Part shown: positions 14,816 to 21,885 of the stretch, in pieces
How the letters are laid out: the number at the start of each line of letters is the position of its first letter
How positions within the stretch are numbered: the stretch's first letter is position 1
Assembly: GCA_003141715.1 (NCBI GenBank)
Contig: PLNF01000106.1
Span: 50,464-105,166, forward strand
Direction of reading: 5' to 3'
Source: Bacteroidales bacterium
GTDB taxonomy: Bacteria; Bacteroidota; Bacteroidia; Bacteroidales; VadinHA17
Length of the DNA: 54,703 bases
The notes under the pieces: generated by a model
The model's input: only the letters and a program-made list of their open reading frames with translations
Told to the model about the DNA's origin: nothing
Databases searched by the model: none
Program-made: the position numbers and the translations under genes

Positions 14816-14893
14816 TGTGACAAGCGAACGAAGTGAGAAAGACATGCCGAAGGCAAAGACTTCAAGACAAGCGACTGAAAGGAGCAAGACAAT
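14816..14893 (+). repeat. Word array, right arm of 4HB locus 3
   Basis: Words such as GACAAGCGAACGAAG, GCCGAAGGCAAAGAC and GAAAGGAGCAAGAC, the inverse type of the array at 14310-14383. It stops a few nt before the upxY stop codon. Confidence 0.75.
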
Positions 14894-14898
14894 AGTCT

Positions 14899-15450
14899 TT
14901 ACACCTTTCTTAAGAACCCTTTAGGAATCTTGAGGATCAGATTCTGATCAAGCCTGTCAATCCTTACCACAACACGGTTTTTGGTTCCGATTTTAATAAG
15001 CTCACCCGTTAGACCAATAAGAGAGCCGCTGATTACCTCAACATTATCGCCCTTGGCGAATTTATCAGAGGTGACTTCAATTTCAGCATCGCTGTTTATC
15101 AGCAACCGGAGGTTATCTATCTGATTCTGGGGAATTGAAACAGGTTGCCCTTCGAAAGAGACGAATTTAACGACACCATTGGTCTTATAGACCCTTGGAA
15201 AATTCTTTTTGTTTGTTTTTACAAAAATGTATGAAGTGAGAAGCGGTTTTTCAACAAGTTTCTTCCGGTCGCTCCACATTCTGTATGTCTTCTGAAGGGG
15301 CAGGAATGTTTCTATACTTTCTTCAACAAGTCGTTGGAATACCAGCTTCTCAGCTCTCGGTCTGGTATAAAGAGCATACCATTTTTCTACAGAATTATTG
15401 TTTTTAATAATTTTTATTTCTTTTGGGGATATGATTTCCTGTTCGGCCAT
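14899..15450 (-). CDS. UpxY-family NusG-like transcription antiterminator
   Basis: This 183-residue protein has a NusG N-terminal domain (WYALYTRPRAEKLVFQRLVE, ETFLPLQKTYRMWSDRKKLV, LLTSYIFVKTN) and a C-terminal KOW domain (FAKGDNVEVISGSLIGLTGE, VVVRIDRLDQNLILKIP). UpxY proteins bind RNA polymerase and allow read-through of the long leader of a surface-polysaccharide operon. Normally they are the first gene of that operon. Here the gene points leftward into a 4HB cassette and an OMP relic, with no glycan genes behind it. The polysaccharide genes wzi and sugar transferase are divergent on the plus strand. A -7 element lies 23 nt upstream. Confidence 0.9.
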   Translation of the reverse strand: MAEQEIISPKEIKIIKNNNSVEKWYALYTRPRAEKLVFQRLVEESIETFLPLQKTYRMWSDRKKLVEKPLLTSYIFVKTNKKNFPRVYKTNGVVKFVSFEGQPVSIPQNQIDNLRLLINSDAEIEVTSDKFAKGDNVEVISGSLIGLTGELIKIGTKNRVVVRIDRLDQNLILKIPKGFLRKV

Positions 15451-15473
15451 TTTTTATAGTTTGAAGAAGATTT

Positions 15474-15481
15474 CAAAGATA
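15474..15481 (-). promoter_or_regulatory. -7 element TATCTTTG for upxY
   Basis: On the minus strand TATCTTTG lies 23 nt before the ATG, matching TAnnTTTG. No clear TTTG at -33. Confidence 0.5.
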
Positions 15482-15947
15482 ATTTTTTTAATCTAATAGT
15501 TCATTTGCCTTCGGCGAACTCGCAGAAATTAATTTGTCAAATAATTAATGCCTTTTGTTCTGCTCGGTTCTTTTGTTCGTCACAAATCCATGTTACTTTC
15601 TTTGTCTTGATGCAAAGGAAGTAACCAAAGAAAAATCAAGGCTGCAGATAATTTTGAGGCTCTTGTTTTTCGGCTTGCCCACGCAATACAACTCGTCGTC
15701 CTTCGTCCTCCTCAAACAGTATTGCTTACTAGAAACCATCACAGCAAGCCTCAAAACAGTCGCTATTTCCCAAAATTCTCTGAGGCCGTTTGAGGCCCAA
15801 TTTTAATATGCAAATTTCTCTAAGATGGAAAATTCTACCCCAAATCGCCGTAAGGCGAGCAATGCCCCATAGAATTAAGCTCCCCATATGGGGGGTTGGG
15901 GGGTAAAATAACCAAATAGTTATATATTTGCTGACAAATCACTTAAG
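15482..15947. repeat. Spacer with a Bacteroidota dispersed repeat
   Basis: No gene is supported in these 466 bp. GTTACTTTCTTTG at 15592-15604 and CAAAGGAAGTAAC at 15613-15625 form a hairpin with one mismatch. The start of this repeat matches the one beginning near 21268 (GTTACTTTCTTTGTCTTGA). 15870-15905 has a GGGGGGTTGGGGGG stretch. Confidence 0.55.
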
Positions 15948-17606
15948 ATGCCTGACTTAAGAAAACGACTCTTCCTCATTTGTCTTTTCAATATAATTGT
16001 ATTGAATACTAATCTCTTTAGCCAGGAGGTCCCTCAATCCGTCAGCAATACAGGTATCTACGAATTCCTTGATGAACTTGCAAATGACCAGATAATTACG
16101 ATTAATTCAGCTGTAAAACCCTATTCGCGGTTGTTCATATCTCTGCGTCTGAAAGAGGCGGAAGAGAAAAAAGATCAGCTTAATCCGAGGCAACAGAAAG
16201 AGCTCGACTTCTACCTGACGGATTTCGGAAAGGAGCTGAATGATGAACGGCACAAAGGCGCAACGGCGCAATGGTTCAATGGTGAAAAGGCGCAACGGCG
16301 CAACGGCGCAACGGTCCAACGGCGTATGGATCTGTTTTATTACAGGGACTCACTCTTTTCGTTGACAATAAACCCTATTCTTGGCGGAGAAATTTTTACC
16401 AACTCCTCAGGAAAGGCAACTTATCTCCGCAACGGTGCTGAGGCACGGGGATATATAAAGAACTGGGGATTCTATGCTTCCCTCCGCGATAACCACGAGA
16501 AACCACTCCTGGGACTGCCTCAATATCTTACCCAGAGGGTGAATGGACTCATAAAGGGAAGTACCGACTGGAGTGAAATGCAGGGGGGGATTACTTATTC
16601 ATGGAAATGGGGCAATGCCGGCCTGGTAAAAGATAACCTGCAATGGGGAAATAACTATAACGGAGCAAATATATTCGGTGGAAACAACCCTTCCTTTGTC
16701 CAGTTAAGACTGCATATCTCTCCGGTAAAATGGTTTGACTTCAATTATTTCCACGGGTGGCTGAACTCGATGGTTGTCGACAGCACCAAATCTTACTGGG
16801 TAACCAACAGCTATGGAACCAACTACCGTGAGGTGTATCATAGTAAGTTTATTGCTGCCAACATGTTCACCTTCACTCCTTTTAAAAACCTAAATGTATC
16901 CGCCGGGAACAGCATTGTTTACGATAATGAAACTGCCAACCCGGCCTACCTGATACCGCTCTTCTTTTATAAGTCGGTCGATCACTCTCTTACCTCCGGA
17001 ATTGATAATATGAATTCACAGATGTTCTTTGATATCAGTTCGCGGCAGATCAGGAATCTTCATCTTTATGCTACATGGTTCATTGATGAACTATCGGTGA
17101 GCCGGTTTACAAATAAGAATGCGTGGAATTTCTTCAGTTATAAAGCCGGATTCAGATTAACCGATCTTCCGGTCACAAACCTTTCTTTCACGACTGAGTT
17201 CACATATACCTACCCTCTTGCATTTCAGCATTATGTGCCTACTCTTACTTTCCAGAATCAGGGGTATAACCTGGGATATTATCTGAAGGATAACTCAAGG
17301 GAATGGTATGTTGCTCTTGACTATCGGCCGGTAAGAACTCTTGATGTAAATCTCTTTTTTCTTGATGCGATACGAGGTCCGGATTATACGGAACTCGGGG
17401 TGAATCGTGTTGGCAATCCGCCGCTGGTCACAGTGCAATGGCATAACACATCATATGGGTTGAAGGCATCTTACCAGGTTATTAATGACCTTTATACGTG
17501 GTTCTCATTTGCATCAGGTAATATCAGGGGAGATGCCAGGTGGAGTCCGGAGTATTTTTTTGGAAGAAAGAATACCCTGAATTTTGGTGTCACTTTTGGG
17601 TTTTAA
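15948..17606 (+). CDS. Capsule assembly Wzi-family outer-membrane protein
   Basis: This 552-residue protein has a signal peptide (ICLFNIIVLNTNLFSQ). A periplasmic stretch opens with TGIYEFLDELANDQIITINS and KPYSRLFISLRLKEAEEKKD. A long beta-barrel follows (GGEIFTNSSGKATYLRNGAE, GNAGLVKDNLQWGNNYNGAN, WFDFNYFHGWLNSMVVDS). Wzi proteins bind capsule at the cell surface. Residues about 102-126 (KGATAQWFNGEKAQRRNGAT and on) are not family sequence; they are the translation of a 72-nt 8-mer array (16253-16324) that entered in frame between the periplasmic helix and the barrel. The protein should stay functional if this linker is exposed. The next gene is a sugar transferase. Confidence 0.85.
   Translation: MPDLRKRLFLICLFNIIVLNTNLFSQEVPQSVSNTGIYEFLDELANDQIITINSAVKPYSRLFISLRLKEAEEKKDQLNPRQQKELDFYLTDFGKELNDERHKGATAQWFNGEKAQRRNGATVQRRMDLFYYRDSLFSLTINPILGGEIFTNSSGKATYLRNGAEARGYIKNWGFYASLRDNHEKPLLGLPQYLTQRVNGLIKGSTDWSEMQGGITYSWKWGNAGLVKDNLQWGNNYNGANIFGGNNPSFVQLRLHISPVKWFDFNYFHGWLNSMVVDSTKSYWVTNSYGTNYREVYHSKFIAANMFTFTPFKNLNVSAGNSIVYDNETANPAYLIPLFFYKSVDHSLTSGIDNMNSQMFFDISSRQIRNLHLYATWFIDELSVSRFTNKNAWNFFSYKAGFRLTDLPVTNLSFTTEFTYTYPLAFQHYVPTLTFQNQGYNLGYYLKDNSREWYVALDYRPVRTLDVNLFFLDAIRGPDYTELGVNRVGNPPLVTVQWHNTSYGLKASYQVINDLYTWFSFASGNIRGDARWSPEYFFGRKNTLNFGVTFGF
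16253..16324 (+). repeat. Nine 8-nt words inside wzi
   Basis: ACAAAGGCG followed by CAACGGCG, CAATGGTT, CAATGGTG, AAAAGGCG, CAACGGCG twice, CAACGGTC and CAACGGCG in strict 8-nt register. 72 nt keeps the frame. The same word occurs at 19484-19508 (inverse) and at 44856-44893. Confidence 0.9.
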
Positions 17607-17849
17607 TTTTAGTATCTCACCCCCTCTGTCCCGCCATAGCGGGACATCTCCCCCAAGGGGGCGAAAATTCTCTGCATAAATTTTAGATTTCAAGCGGCTT
17701 CAGGCGAGTAAAAAATGAACAAAATAATAAATACAACTAAATTTGATTTTGCGGCGAATGCCGGAAGATGATAAATAACTATTATCTGAACAATTTGAAT
17801 AAATTTTTATTTACTTCGCACTCTCAACTCAGTCGTTTGCAGGTAACAG
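17607..17849. repeat. Spacer with a REP-like element (17620-17680)
   Basis: CCCCCTCTGTCCCGC-CATA-GCGGGACATCTCCCCC is a GC-rich palindromic unit, followed by GGGGGCGAAAATTCTCTGCATAAA. The same unit occurs near 22556-22620 and 27690-27790. The rest up to the sugar transferase start has nothing recognised. Confidence 0.7.
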
Positions 17850-19397
17850 ATGGAAAAGCGTAAATTCAGGACTATAACACTCTTAGCAGATATTGTCATC
17901 CTGACGATATCCTTTCTTGCTGTGGTATGGACAAAACCAGCAAGTCTGAGATCGTACCTGCCATCGCATACGCCATTCTTCCTTGGGTTGGCCCTGATGT
18001 GGATCATCGTTTCGCTTATCAACGGGAAGATGCACCGTGGCAAGATCATCAACTTTACAACACTTTTCACACGGGTTCTGACCAGTAATATTATTGCTGT
18101 TTCAATCACTGCCCTTGTGATGTATAGTATAAGGTCTCTTGATTATTCAAGAACCGTCGTCCTTGGAACCGCTTTGCTTGCCACATTTCTCGAACTTGTT
18201 TTCGGGTCGGTCTATATGGCCTATAAAAAGGCAGTTGTTCAGGATTATGAAGAGTATAATAAATACCAGACATTTAAAAAGCCCAGTGAATACGACCTTG
18301 TTAAGGAAGTTAACGGGAACGGTGAAAGGAAGGAAGATAATACTGAAGTAAACCCGGGGATTGCTCTGTCAATTGAAAAAGAGTGCGGATCAGAAATGGC
18401 CCTGGCAATTTTAAAGATGACTTTCAGTAATTTTACCGATCACACTGCTGTGTTGTCGACTACCACAGTTTTTAATATTACAAGCCTGGTTAAAGAGAAA
18501 TATGATTATATAATCAACCTTCACAAAATCAATGATATAAAAAGACTCGACAGCTTCCTCGATGCGGTAAACAGCAAACTTGCAATGAAAGGATATTTCT
18601 TCTGTTGTGTCGAGACCAAAGACCAGCGAAAACAGAGACTCTTAAAAAAATATCCTCCCTTCCTAAATTATATCTATTATATATTCGATTTCATTGTAAA
18701 ACGGATCCTTCCAAAACTTAAATTCACCCGTGGAATATACTTATTCCTCACCCGCGGGGAGAATGCTGTACTCTCGCGCGCCGAGACACTGGGAAGACTT
18801 TCCAGGGCTGGATTCAGGATCAAACAGGAGTCATTCATCGGGAACCTGTTATGTATTGAGGCAAGAAAGTTTGACGAACCTCTTCCTTTAAATGAAAACG
18901 TTTATGGTCCGGTGATTGCATTATCAAGGGTTGGTAAAAATGGAGATATCATAAAAGTATATAAGCTCCGGACCATGCATCCCTATTCCGAATATATACA
19001 GGACTACGTCTATGGGTTATATGATCTTCAGGATGGCGGCAAGTTTAAAAATGATTTCCGTATAACCTCCTGGGGAGCGATCTGCAGAAAAACCTTTCTC
19101 GATGAGCTGCCCATGCTTATGAACTTCTTCCAGGGCGAGATGAAGCTTATCGGTGTGAGGCCTTTAAGCAAACATTATTTTGAACTTTACAGAAAAGAGG
19201 TTCAGGAGAGAAGAATACAATATAAACCCGGACTGATTCCCCCGTTCTATGCCGATATGCCTTCCGATCTTGATGGGATACAGACTTCCGAACTAAAATA
19301 TCTTGATTCATTCGACAGACACCCGTTCTTTACCGATTTTCGCTATTTCTGGAAATCGACCTGGAATATATTATTCAGGAAAGCGAGGAGTAATTAA
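17850..19397 (+). CDS. Undecaprenyl-phosphate sugar transferase (initiating, WbaP/WcaJ-like)
   Basis: This 515-residue protein has four N-terminal membrane helices (ITLLADIVILTISFLAVVW, PFFLGLALMWIIVSLI, LTSNIIAVSITALVMYSI, LGTALLATFLELVFG). A divergent central region follows. The C-terminal catalytic block contains KVYKLRTMHPYSEYIQDYVY, KFKNDFRITSWGAICRKTFL, DELPMLMNFFQGEMKLIGVR and YKPGLIPPF. These are the motifs of polyprenyl-phosphate hexose-1-phosphate transferases (K-RTM, DELPQ-type, GVRP). The enzyme loads the first sugar on undecaprenyl phosphate for a capsule or O-antigen repeat. The central residues 100-330 lack the Rossmann motif usual in WbaP and are unusual. It follows wzi by 243 bp. 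No glycosyltransferases follow. Confidence 0.85.
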   Translation: MEKRKFRTITLLADIVILTISFLAVVWTKPASLRSYLPSHTPFFLGLALMWIIVSLINGKMHRGKIINFTTLFTRVLTSNIIAVSITALVMYSIRSLDYSRTVVLGTALLATFLELVFGSVYMAYKKAVVQDYEEYNKYQTFKKPSEYDLVKEVNGNGERKEDNTEVNPGIALSIEKECGSEMALAILKMTFSNFTDHTAVLSTTTVFNITSLVKEKYDYIINLHKINDIKRLDSFLDAVNSKLAMKGYFFCCVETKDQRKQRLLKKYPPFLNYIYYIFDFIVKRILPKLKFTRGIYLFLTRGENAVLSRAETLGRLSRAGFRIKQESFIGNLLCIEARKFDEPLPLNENVYGPVIALSRVGKNGDIIKVYKLRTMHPYSEYIQDYVYGLYDLQDGGKFKNDFRITSWGAICRKTFLDELPMLMNFFQGEMKLIGVRPLSKHYFELYRKEVQERRIQYKPGLIPPFYADMPSDLDGIQTSELKYLDSFDRHPFFTDFRYFWKSTWNILFRKARSN

Positions 19398-19399
19398 TC

Positions 19400-19508
19400 G
19401 GTATGCGGTGCGCGGTGTGGTGATAGAGATTCGAGAATCTCGTAAAGACCAAACACCGATTGCCGCATACCGCATACCCTTTAGCCGTTATGCCTTTGCG
19501 CCGTTGTA
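19400..19508. repeat. Gene-less inverted word pair plus inverse wzi word
   Basis: 19400-19420 (CGGTATG, CGGTGCG, CGGTGTG, 7-nt words) is inverted at 19457-19478 (CGATTGC, CGCATAC, CGCATAC). The inner 36 nt contains only the palindrome AGATTCGAGAATCT. 19484-19508 is an 8-nt array (CGTTATGC, CTTTGCGC, CGTTGTAA), the inverse of the array inside wzi. Confidence 0.75.
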
Positions 19509-19543
19509 ATTTTATAGTGATTTTTAAATTAATAAAAAAACAA

Positions 19544-19551
19544 TACCTTTG
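19544..19551 (+). promoter_or_regulatory. -7 element TACCTTTG for the DksA-like gene
   Basis: TAnnTTTG match 22 nt before the ATG at 19574. The -33 region reads TTTT rather than TTTG with a 19-nt spacer. Confidence 0.55.
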
Positions 19552-19573
19552 CCGGATATTTAAAATTTAAACA

Positions 19574-19951
19574 ATGGCTGAAAAGACAAGATATTCTGAT
19601 GATGAGCTTGAGGAATTCAGACAAATAATCCTCATGAAGCTGGATAAAGCCAGGAAAGATTATGAGATACTTAAGTCAAGCATTACTCACGAAGAGAGCA
19701 ATGATACTATGGATACCTCTCCAACTTTCAAAGTATTGGAAGAAGGTGCTACAACTTTATCGAAAGAGGAAGCAGGCCGTCTGGCTCAACGTCAGGAGAA
19801 ATTCATTCAACATCTTCAGGCTGCCCTGATAAGGATTGAAAACAAGACTTATGGTATATGCCGTGAGACAGGAAAACTTATATCAAAGGAACGACTCAGA
19901 GCTGTACCTCATGCTACTCTAAGTATGGATGCAAAAATGAAACAGAAGTAG
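19574..19951 (+). CDS. DksA/TraR-family regulator with degenerate zinc finger
   Basis: This 125-residue protein has an N-terminal coiled coil (ELEEFRQIILMKLDKARKDY and on) and a C-terminal globular part YGICRETGKLISKERLRAVP followed by HATLSMDAK. DksA-type proteins enter the RNA polymerase secondary channel and modulate initiation. The four zinc-binding cysteines are reduced to one; this is usual for the Bacteroidota branch, where the fold is kept without metal. In many relatives this gene sits with ileS and lspA. Here it is separated from ileS by ribE, ubiX, cobB and two 4HB cassettes, suggesting local rearrangement. Good -7 promoter and a terminator flank it. Confidence 0.85.
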   Translation: MAEKTRYSDDELEEFRQIILMKLDKARKDYEILKSSITHEESNDTMDTSPTFKVLEEGATTLSKEEAGRLAQRQEKFIQHLQAALIRIENKTYGICRETGKLISKERLRAVPHATLSMDAKMKQK

Positions 19952-19964
19952 GAAAAAATTGTAC

Positions 19965-19983
19965 TATGTATAATAGGCGATAG
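19965..19983 (+). repeat. 19-bp inverted repeat, left arm of 4HB locus 4
   Basis: TATGTATAATAGGCGATAG; its exact reverse complement is at 20549-20567, bracketing 4HB copy 4. The words are ATAGGCG-like. Confidence 0.9.
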
Positions 19984-20019
19984 TCGATTTAGAATAAAAA
20001 TAGTCCAAAATAATAAAAT

Positions 20020-20049
20020 AAGCTGCTCAGGAAGATGGGTGGCTTTTTT
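20020..20049 (+). terminator. Candidate terminator after the DksA-like gene
   Basis: AAGCTGCTC and GGGTGGCTT can pair with three wobble pairs around an 8-nt loop, followed by six T. It lies inside the inverted-repeat pair of 4HB locus 4. Confidence 0.6.
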
Positions 20050-20101
20050 GATGTATTATTTACATATTCTATTGCCTATAAAACATAATATATCCCCTGA
20101 T

Positions 20102-20473
20102 TCAGGAGCATTTCTTCTTTAAATTAATTGTCTTTCTGGTTGCAATAAATATTGAGGTAAGTTCAAATGCCTCTTTCATCAGTCTTTTAGATTCATCCAT
20201 GTGATCTGGCGCGAGCAGGTTTTTATCTATTATCAATTCAATCCACATTCCACTTTCATCAGCTTCCTCAATCGCAATACTTACTTTAGCAACAAATGAA
20301 GCTTCACTTTGCGCCAGTCTTGCCGCACGATAATTAGCGGCAACCGATGTTGAACTTCTTATTAATTGCCCCCGAACGTGATTTTTTAAATAATTTCCCT
20401 CAAGAGAATAACACAGATCGATACAATCATAACCAAATTGTTTGGTCCTTTTGAGCATTTCTTTAGCATCCAT
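20102..20473 (-). CDS. Four-helix-bundle protein (23S rRNA IVP family), copy 4
   Basis: This 123-residue protein has KEMLKRTKQFGYDCIDLCYS, RGQLIRSSTSVAANYRAARL, SEASFVAKVSIAIEEADESG, then WIELIIDKNLL and a final helix with EAFELTSIFIATRKT. The RSSTSVAANY and EADES-W-ELI motifs define the family. Function unknown. It lies between the DksA-like gene and ribE, reading leftward. An exact 19-bp inverted repeat (19965-19983, 20549-20567) encloses it. The right arm ends 2 nt before the ribE stop codon, so the cassette is inserted tightly against a housekeeping gene. The leader has TCGCTGTA before ATG. Confidence 0.9.
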   Translation of the reverse strand: MDAKEMLKRTKQFGYDCIDLCYSLEGNYLKNHVRGQLIRSSTSVAANYRAARLAQSEASFVAKVSIAIEEADESGMWIELIIDKNLLAPDHMDESKRLMKEAFELTSIFIATRKTINLKKKCS

Positions 20474-20548
20474 TACAGCGAGATATTAAATATTATTAAA
20501 AAATTGACTAGCACAAATCAACTAAGTTTCATATTCTCCTCCCATCGC

Positions 20549-20567
20549 CTATCGCCTATTATACATA
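20549..20567 (-). repeat. 19-bp inverted repeat, right arm of 4HB locus 4
   Basis: CTATCGCCTATTATACATA, the perfect inverse of 19965-19983. It is preceded by CCCATCGC, a further degenerate word, and ends 2 nt before the ribE stop. Confidence 0.9.
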
Positions 20568-20569
20568 AT

Positions 20570-21178
20570 TCATTTCTCCAACTCCCCCAGCTGCTGTTTC
20601 ACAATTTTGGCAATATATTTCCCCAGAATATCGAATTCGAGATTAACAACAGTTCCTTTTTTGATCTGGTGAAAGTTGGTGACCTCCCAGGTGAAAGGAA
20701 TTATTGCGACTTCAAATGATCGTGGTTTTGAGTTAACGACAGTAAGACTCACTCCATTTACGGATACTGATCCTTTTTCGACTGTTATATAGTCGTCCTG
20801 TGCAGGCTCATACTCAAAGCTATAATACCAGCTTCCGCCGGCCTCCTTAACACTTGTACATACAGCAGTCTGATCAACATGACCCTGCACCATGTGTCCA
20901 TCGAGACGTCCATCGAGACGCGTGCTCCTTTCCAGATTGACCTTGTCACCGGGTTTTAGCAATCCCAGGTTTGTCTTATCCAGAGTCTCTTTTATTGCAG
21001 TCACGGTATATGTCTCCTTATCTTTCCTGACGACAGTAAGACATACTCCATTATGAGAAATACTCTGATCGATCTTCAGTTCATTTGCAAATGAACATTT
21101 CATCGTAATGTGAAGGTTATCTTTTTCTTTTTCAAGTTTTACGACTTGAGCTGCGGTTTCTATAATTCCTGAAAACAT
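20570..21178 (-). CDS. ribE: Riboflavin synthase, alpha chain
   Basis: This 202-residue protein makes riboflavin from two 6,7-dimethyl-8-ribityllumazine molecules in the cytoplasm. It has the start MFSGIIETAAQV and two lumazine-binding repeats, each with a VxLTVV core: SHNGVCLTVV near residue 41 and VNGVSLTVV near 143. It also contains RLDGHMVQGHVDQ and the C-terminal FHQIKKGTVVNLEFDILGKY. Length is normal for the family. It stands alone, with a TACTTTTG -7 element 26 nt upstream. The 3' end abuts a 4HB cassette. Confidence 0.95.
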   Translation of the reverse strand: MFSGIIETAAQVVKLEKEKDNLHITMKCSFANELKIDQSISHNGVCLTVVRKDKETYTVTAIKETLDKTNLGLLKPGDKVNLERSTRLDGRLDGHMVQGHVDQTAVCTSVKEAGGSWYYSFEYEPAQDDYITVEKGSVSVNGVSLTVVNSKPRSFEVAIIPFTWEVTNFHQIKKGTVVNLEFDILGKYIAKIVKQQLGELEK

Positions 21179-21204
21179 AAGTTTTATTTATTATATTCTT
21201 AAGA

Positions 21205-21212
21205 CAAAAGTA
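21205..21212 (-). promoter_or_regulatory. -7 element TACTTTTG for ribE
   Basis: TAnnTTTG match on the minus strand, 26 nt before the ribE ATG. No TTTG at -33. Confidence 0.5.
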
Positions 21213-21248
21213 TGGATTTTTAGTTGAAGTAGGATTGATAAAAATGGG

Positions 21249-21468
21249 TTTTGCCACAAATACCAGTTACTTTCTTTGTCTTGAAATAATTAATGTTCAT
21301 TTCTTTTGTTCGTCCAAAAGAAACGAACCAAAGAAAAGGGCGCCGGAAATGACAAATTTTGTCCATACGTACGCTCGCTACGCAGGCCTTAATGGCGCTA
21401 CCGTCTGGCTAAAATTTCGCACCATTTCCGGGTTGCCCTCGCTCCGTAACTTAGAATCTTCAGTAACA
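21249..21468. repeat. Dispersed Bacteroidota repeat (about 200 bp)
   Basis: Contains GTTACTTTCTTTGTCTTGA (shared with 15592), AAAAGAAACGAACCAAAGAAAAGG, and a tail CATTTCCGGGTTGCCC-TCGCTCCGT at 21424-21448. The exact reverse complement of that tail is at 43653-43677. No protein is supported. Confidence 0.7.
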
Positions 21469-21885
21469 TTATGGCCAAATCAACTTTTTCCCAAATCCCA
21501 ACCTGTTATCTGTCATCTTGATAAGAGTAAGCCTTACCATCCAGAGATGAGTATCCATTAATGTCGCAGGAGGGAATTTTTTAAGATAAGCCCATTTAGC
21601 TTTTGATATTATTTCACCTTCGGGTTCTGAAACTATTCCCTGAAACTGGATTCCCCGTATCTTACCAATTACCATTGTCTCGAGAACAACCGATCCTGCA
21701 ACGACGGGGTTTTTAATGAACTCTTCCCCGTGACGGGTATCAGCATCTGTAGTGAATACCAGCGAGTTTTCTTCTTCGAGATATACATAAAAGCAGTTTG
21801 CGCACCAGGGTTCATTTTCAACTGTAGTGGCTATGGTGAGGACATGGTGTTTCCTGAAGAACCTTATGATTCTGCTGTCAACCAT
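21469..21885 (-). CDS. FMN-binding split-barrel protein (YhbP / PNPOx-like)
   Basis: This 138-residue protein has the pyridoxamine-phosphate-oxidase-like split-barrel pattern: IRFFRKHHVLTIATTVENEP, WCANCFYVYLEEENSLVFTT, DADTRHGEEFIKNPVVAGSV, then IRGIQFQGIVSEPEG. Such proteins bind FMN or related cofactors as dimers; the substrate is unknown. The SxHGxxxxxNPxVAGS segment and the final LGFGKKLIWP are typical of YhbP. Its start overlaps the end of ubiX by 8 bp, so both are cotranscribed. The link to a flavin prenyltransferase suggests a shared flavin theme, which is inference. Confidence 0.8.
   Translation of the reverse strand: MVDSRIIRFFRKHHVLTIATTVENEPWCANCFYVYLEEENSLVFTTDADTRHGEEFIKNPVVAGSVVLETMVIGKIRGIQFQGIVSEPEGEIISKAKWAYLKKFPPATLMDTHLWMVRLTLIKMTDNRLGFGKKLIWP

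Noticed and set aside
15555..15806. 83-codon ORF in the plus strand
   Set aside because: It lies wholly inside a dispersed non-coding repeat and has no domain-like composition.
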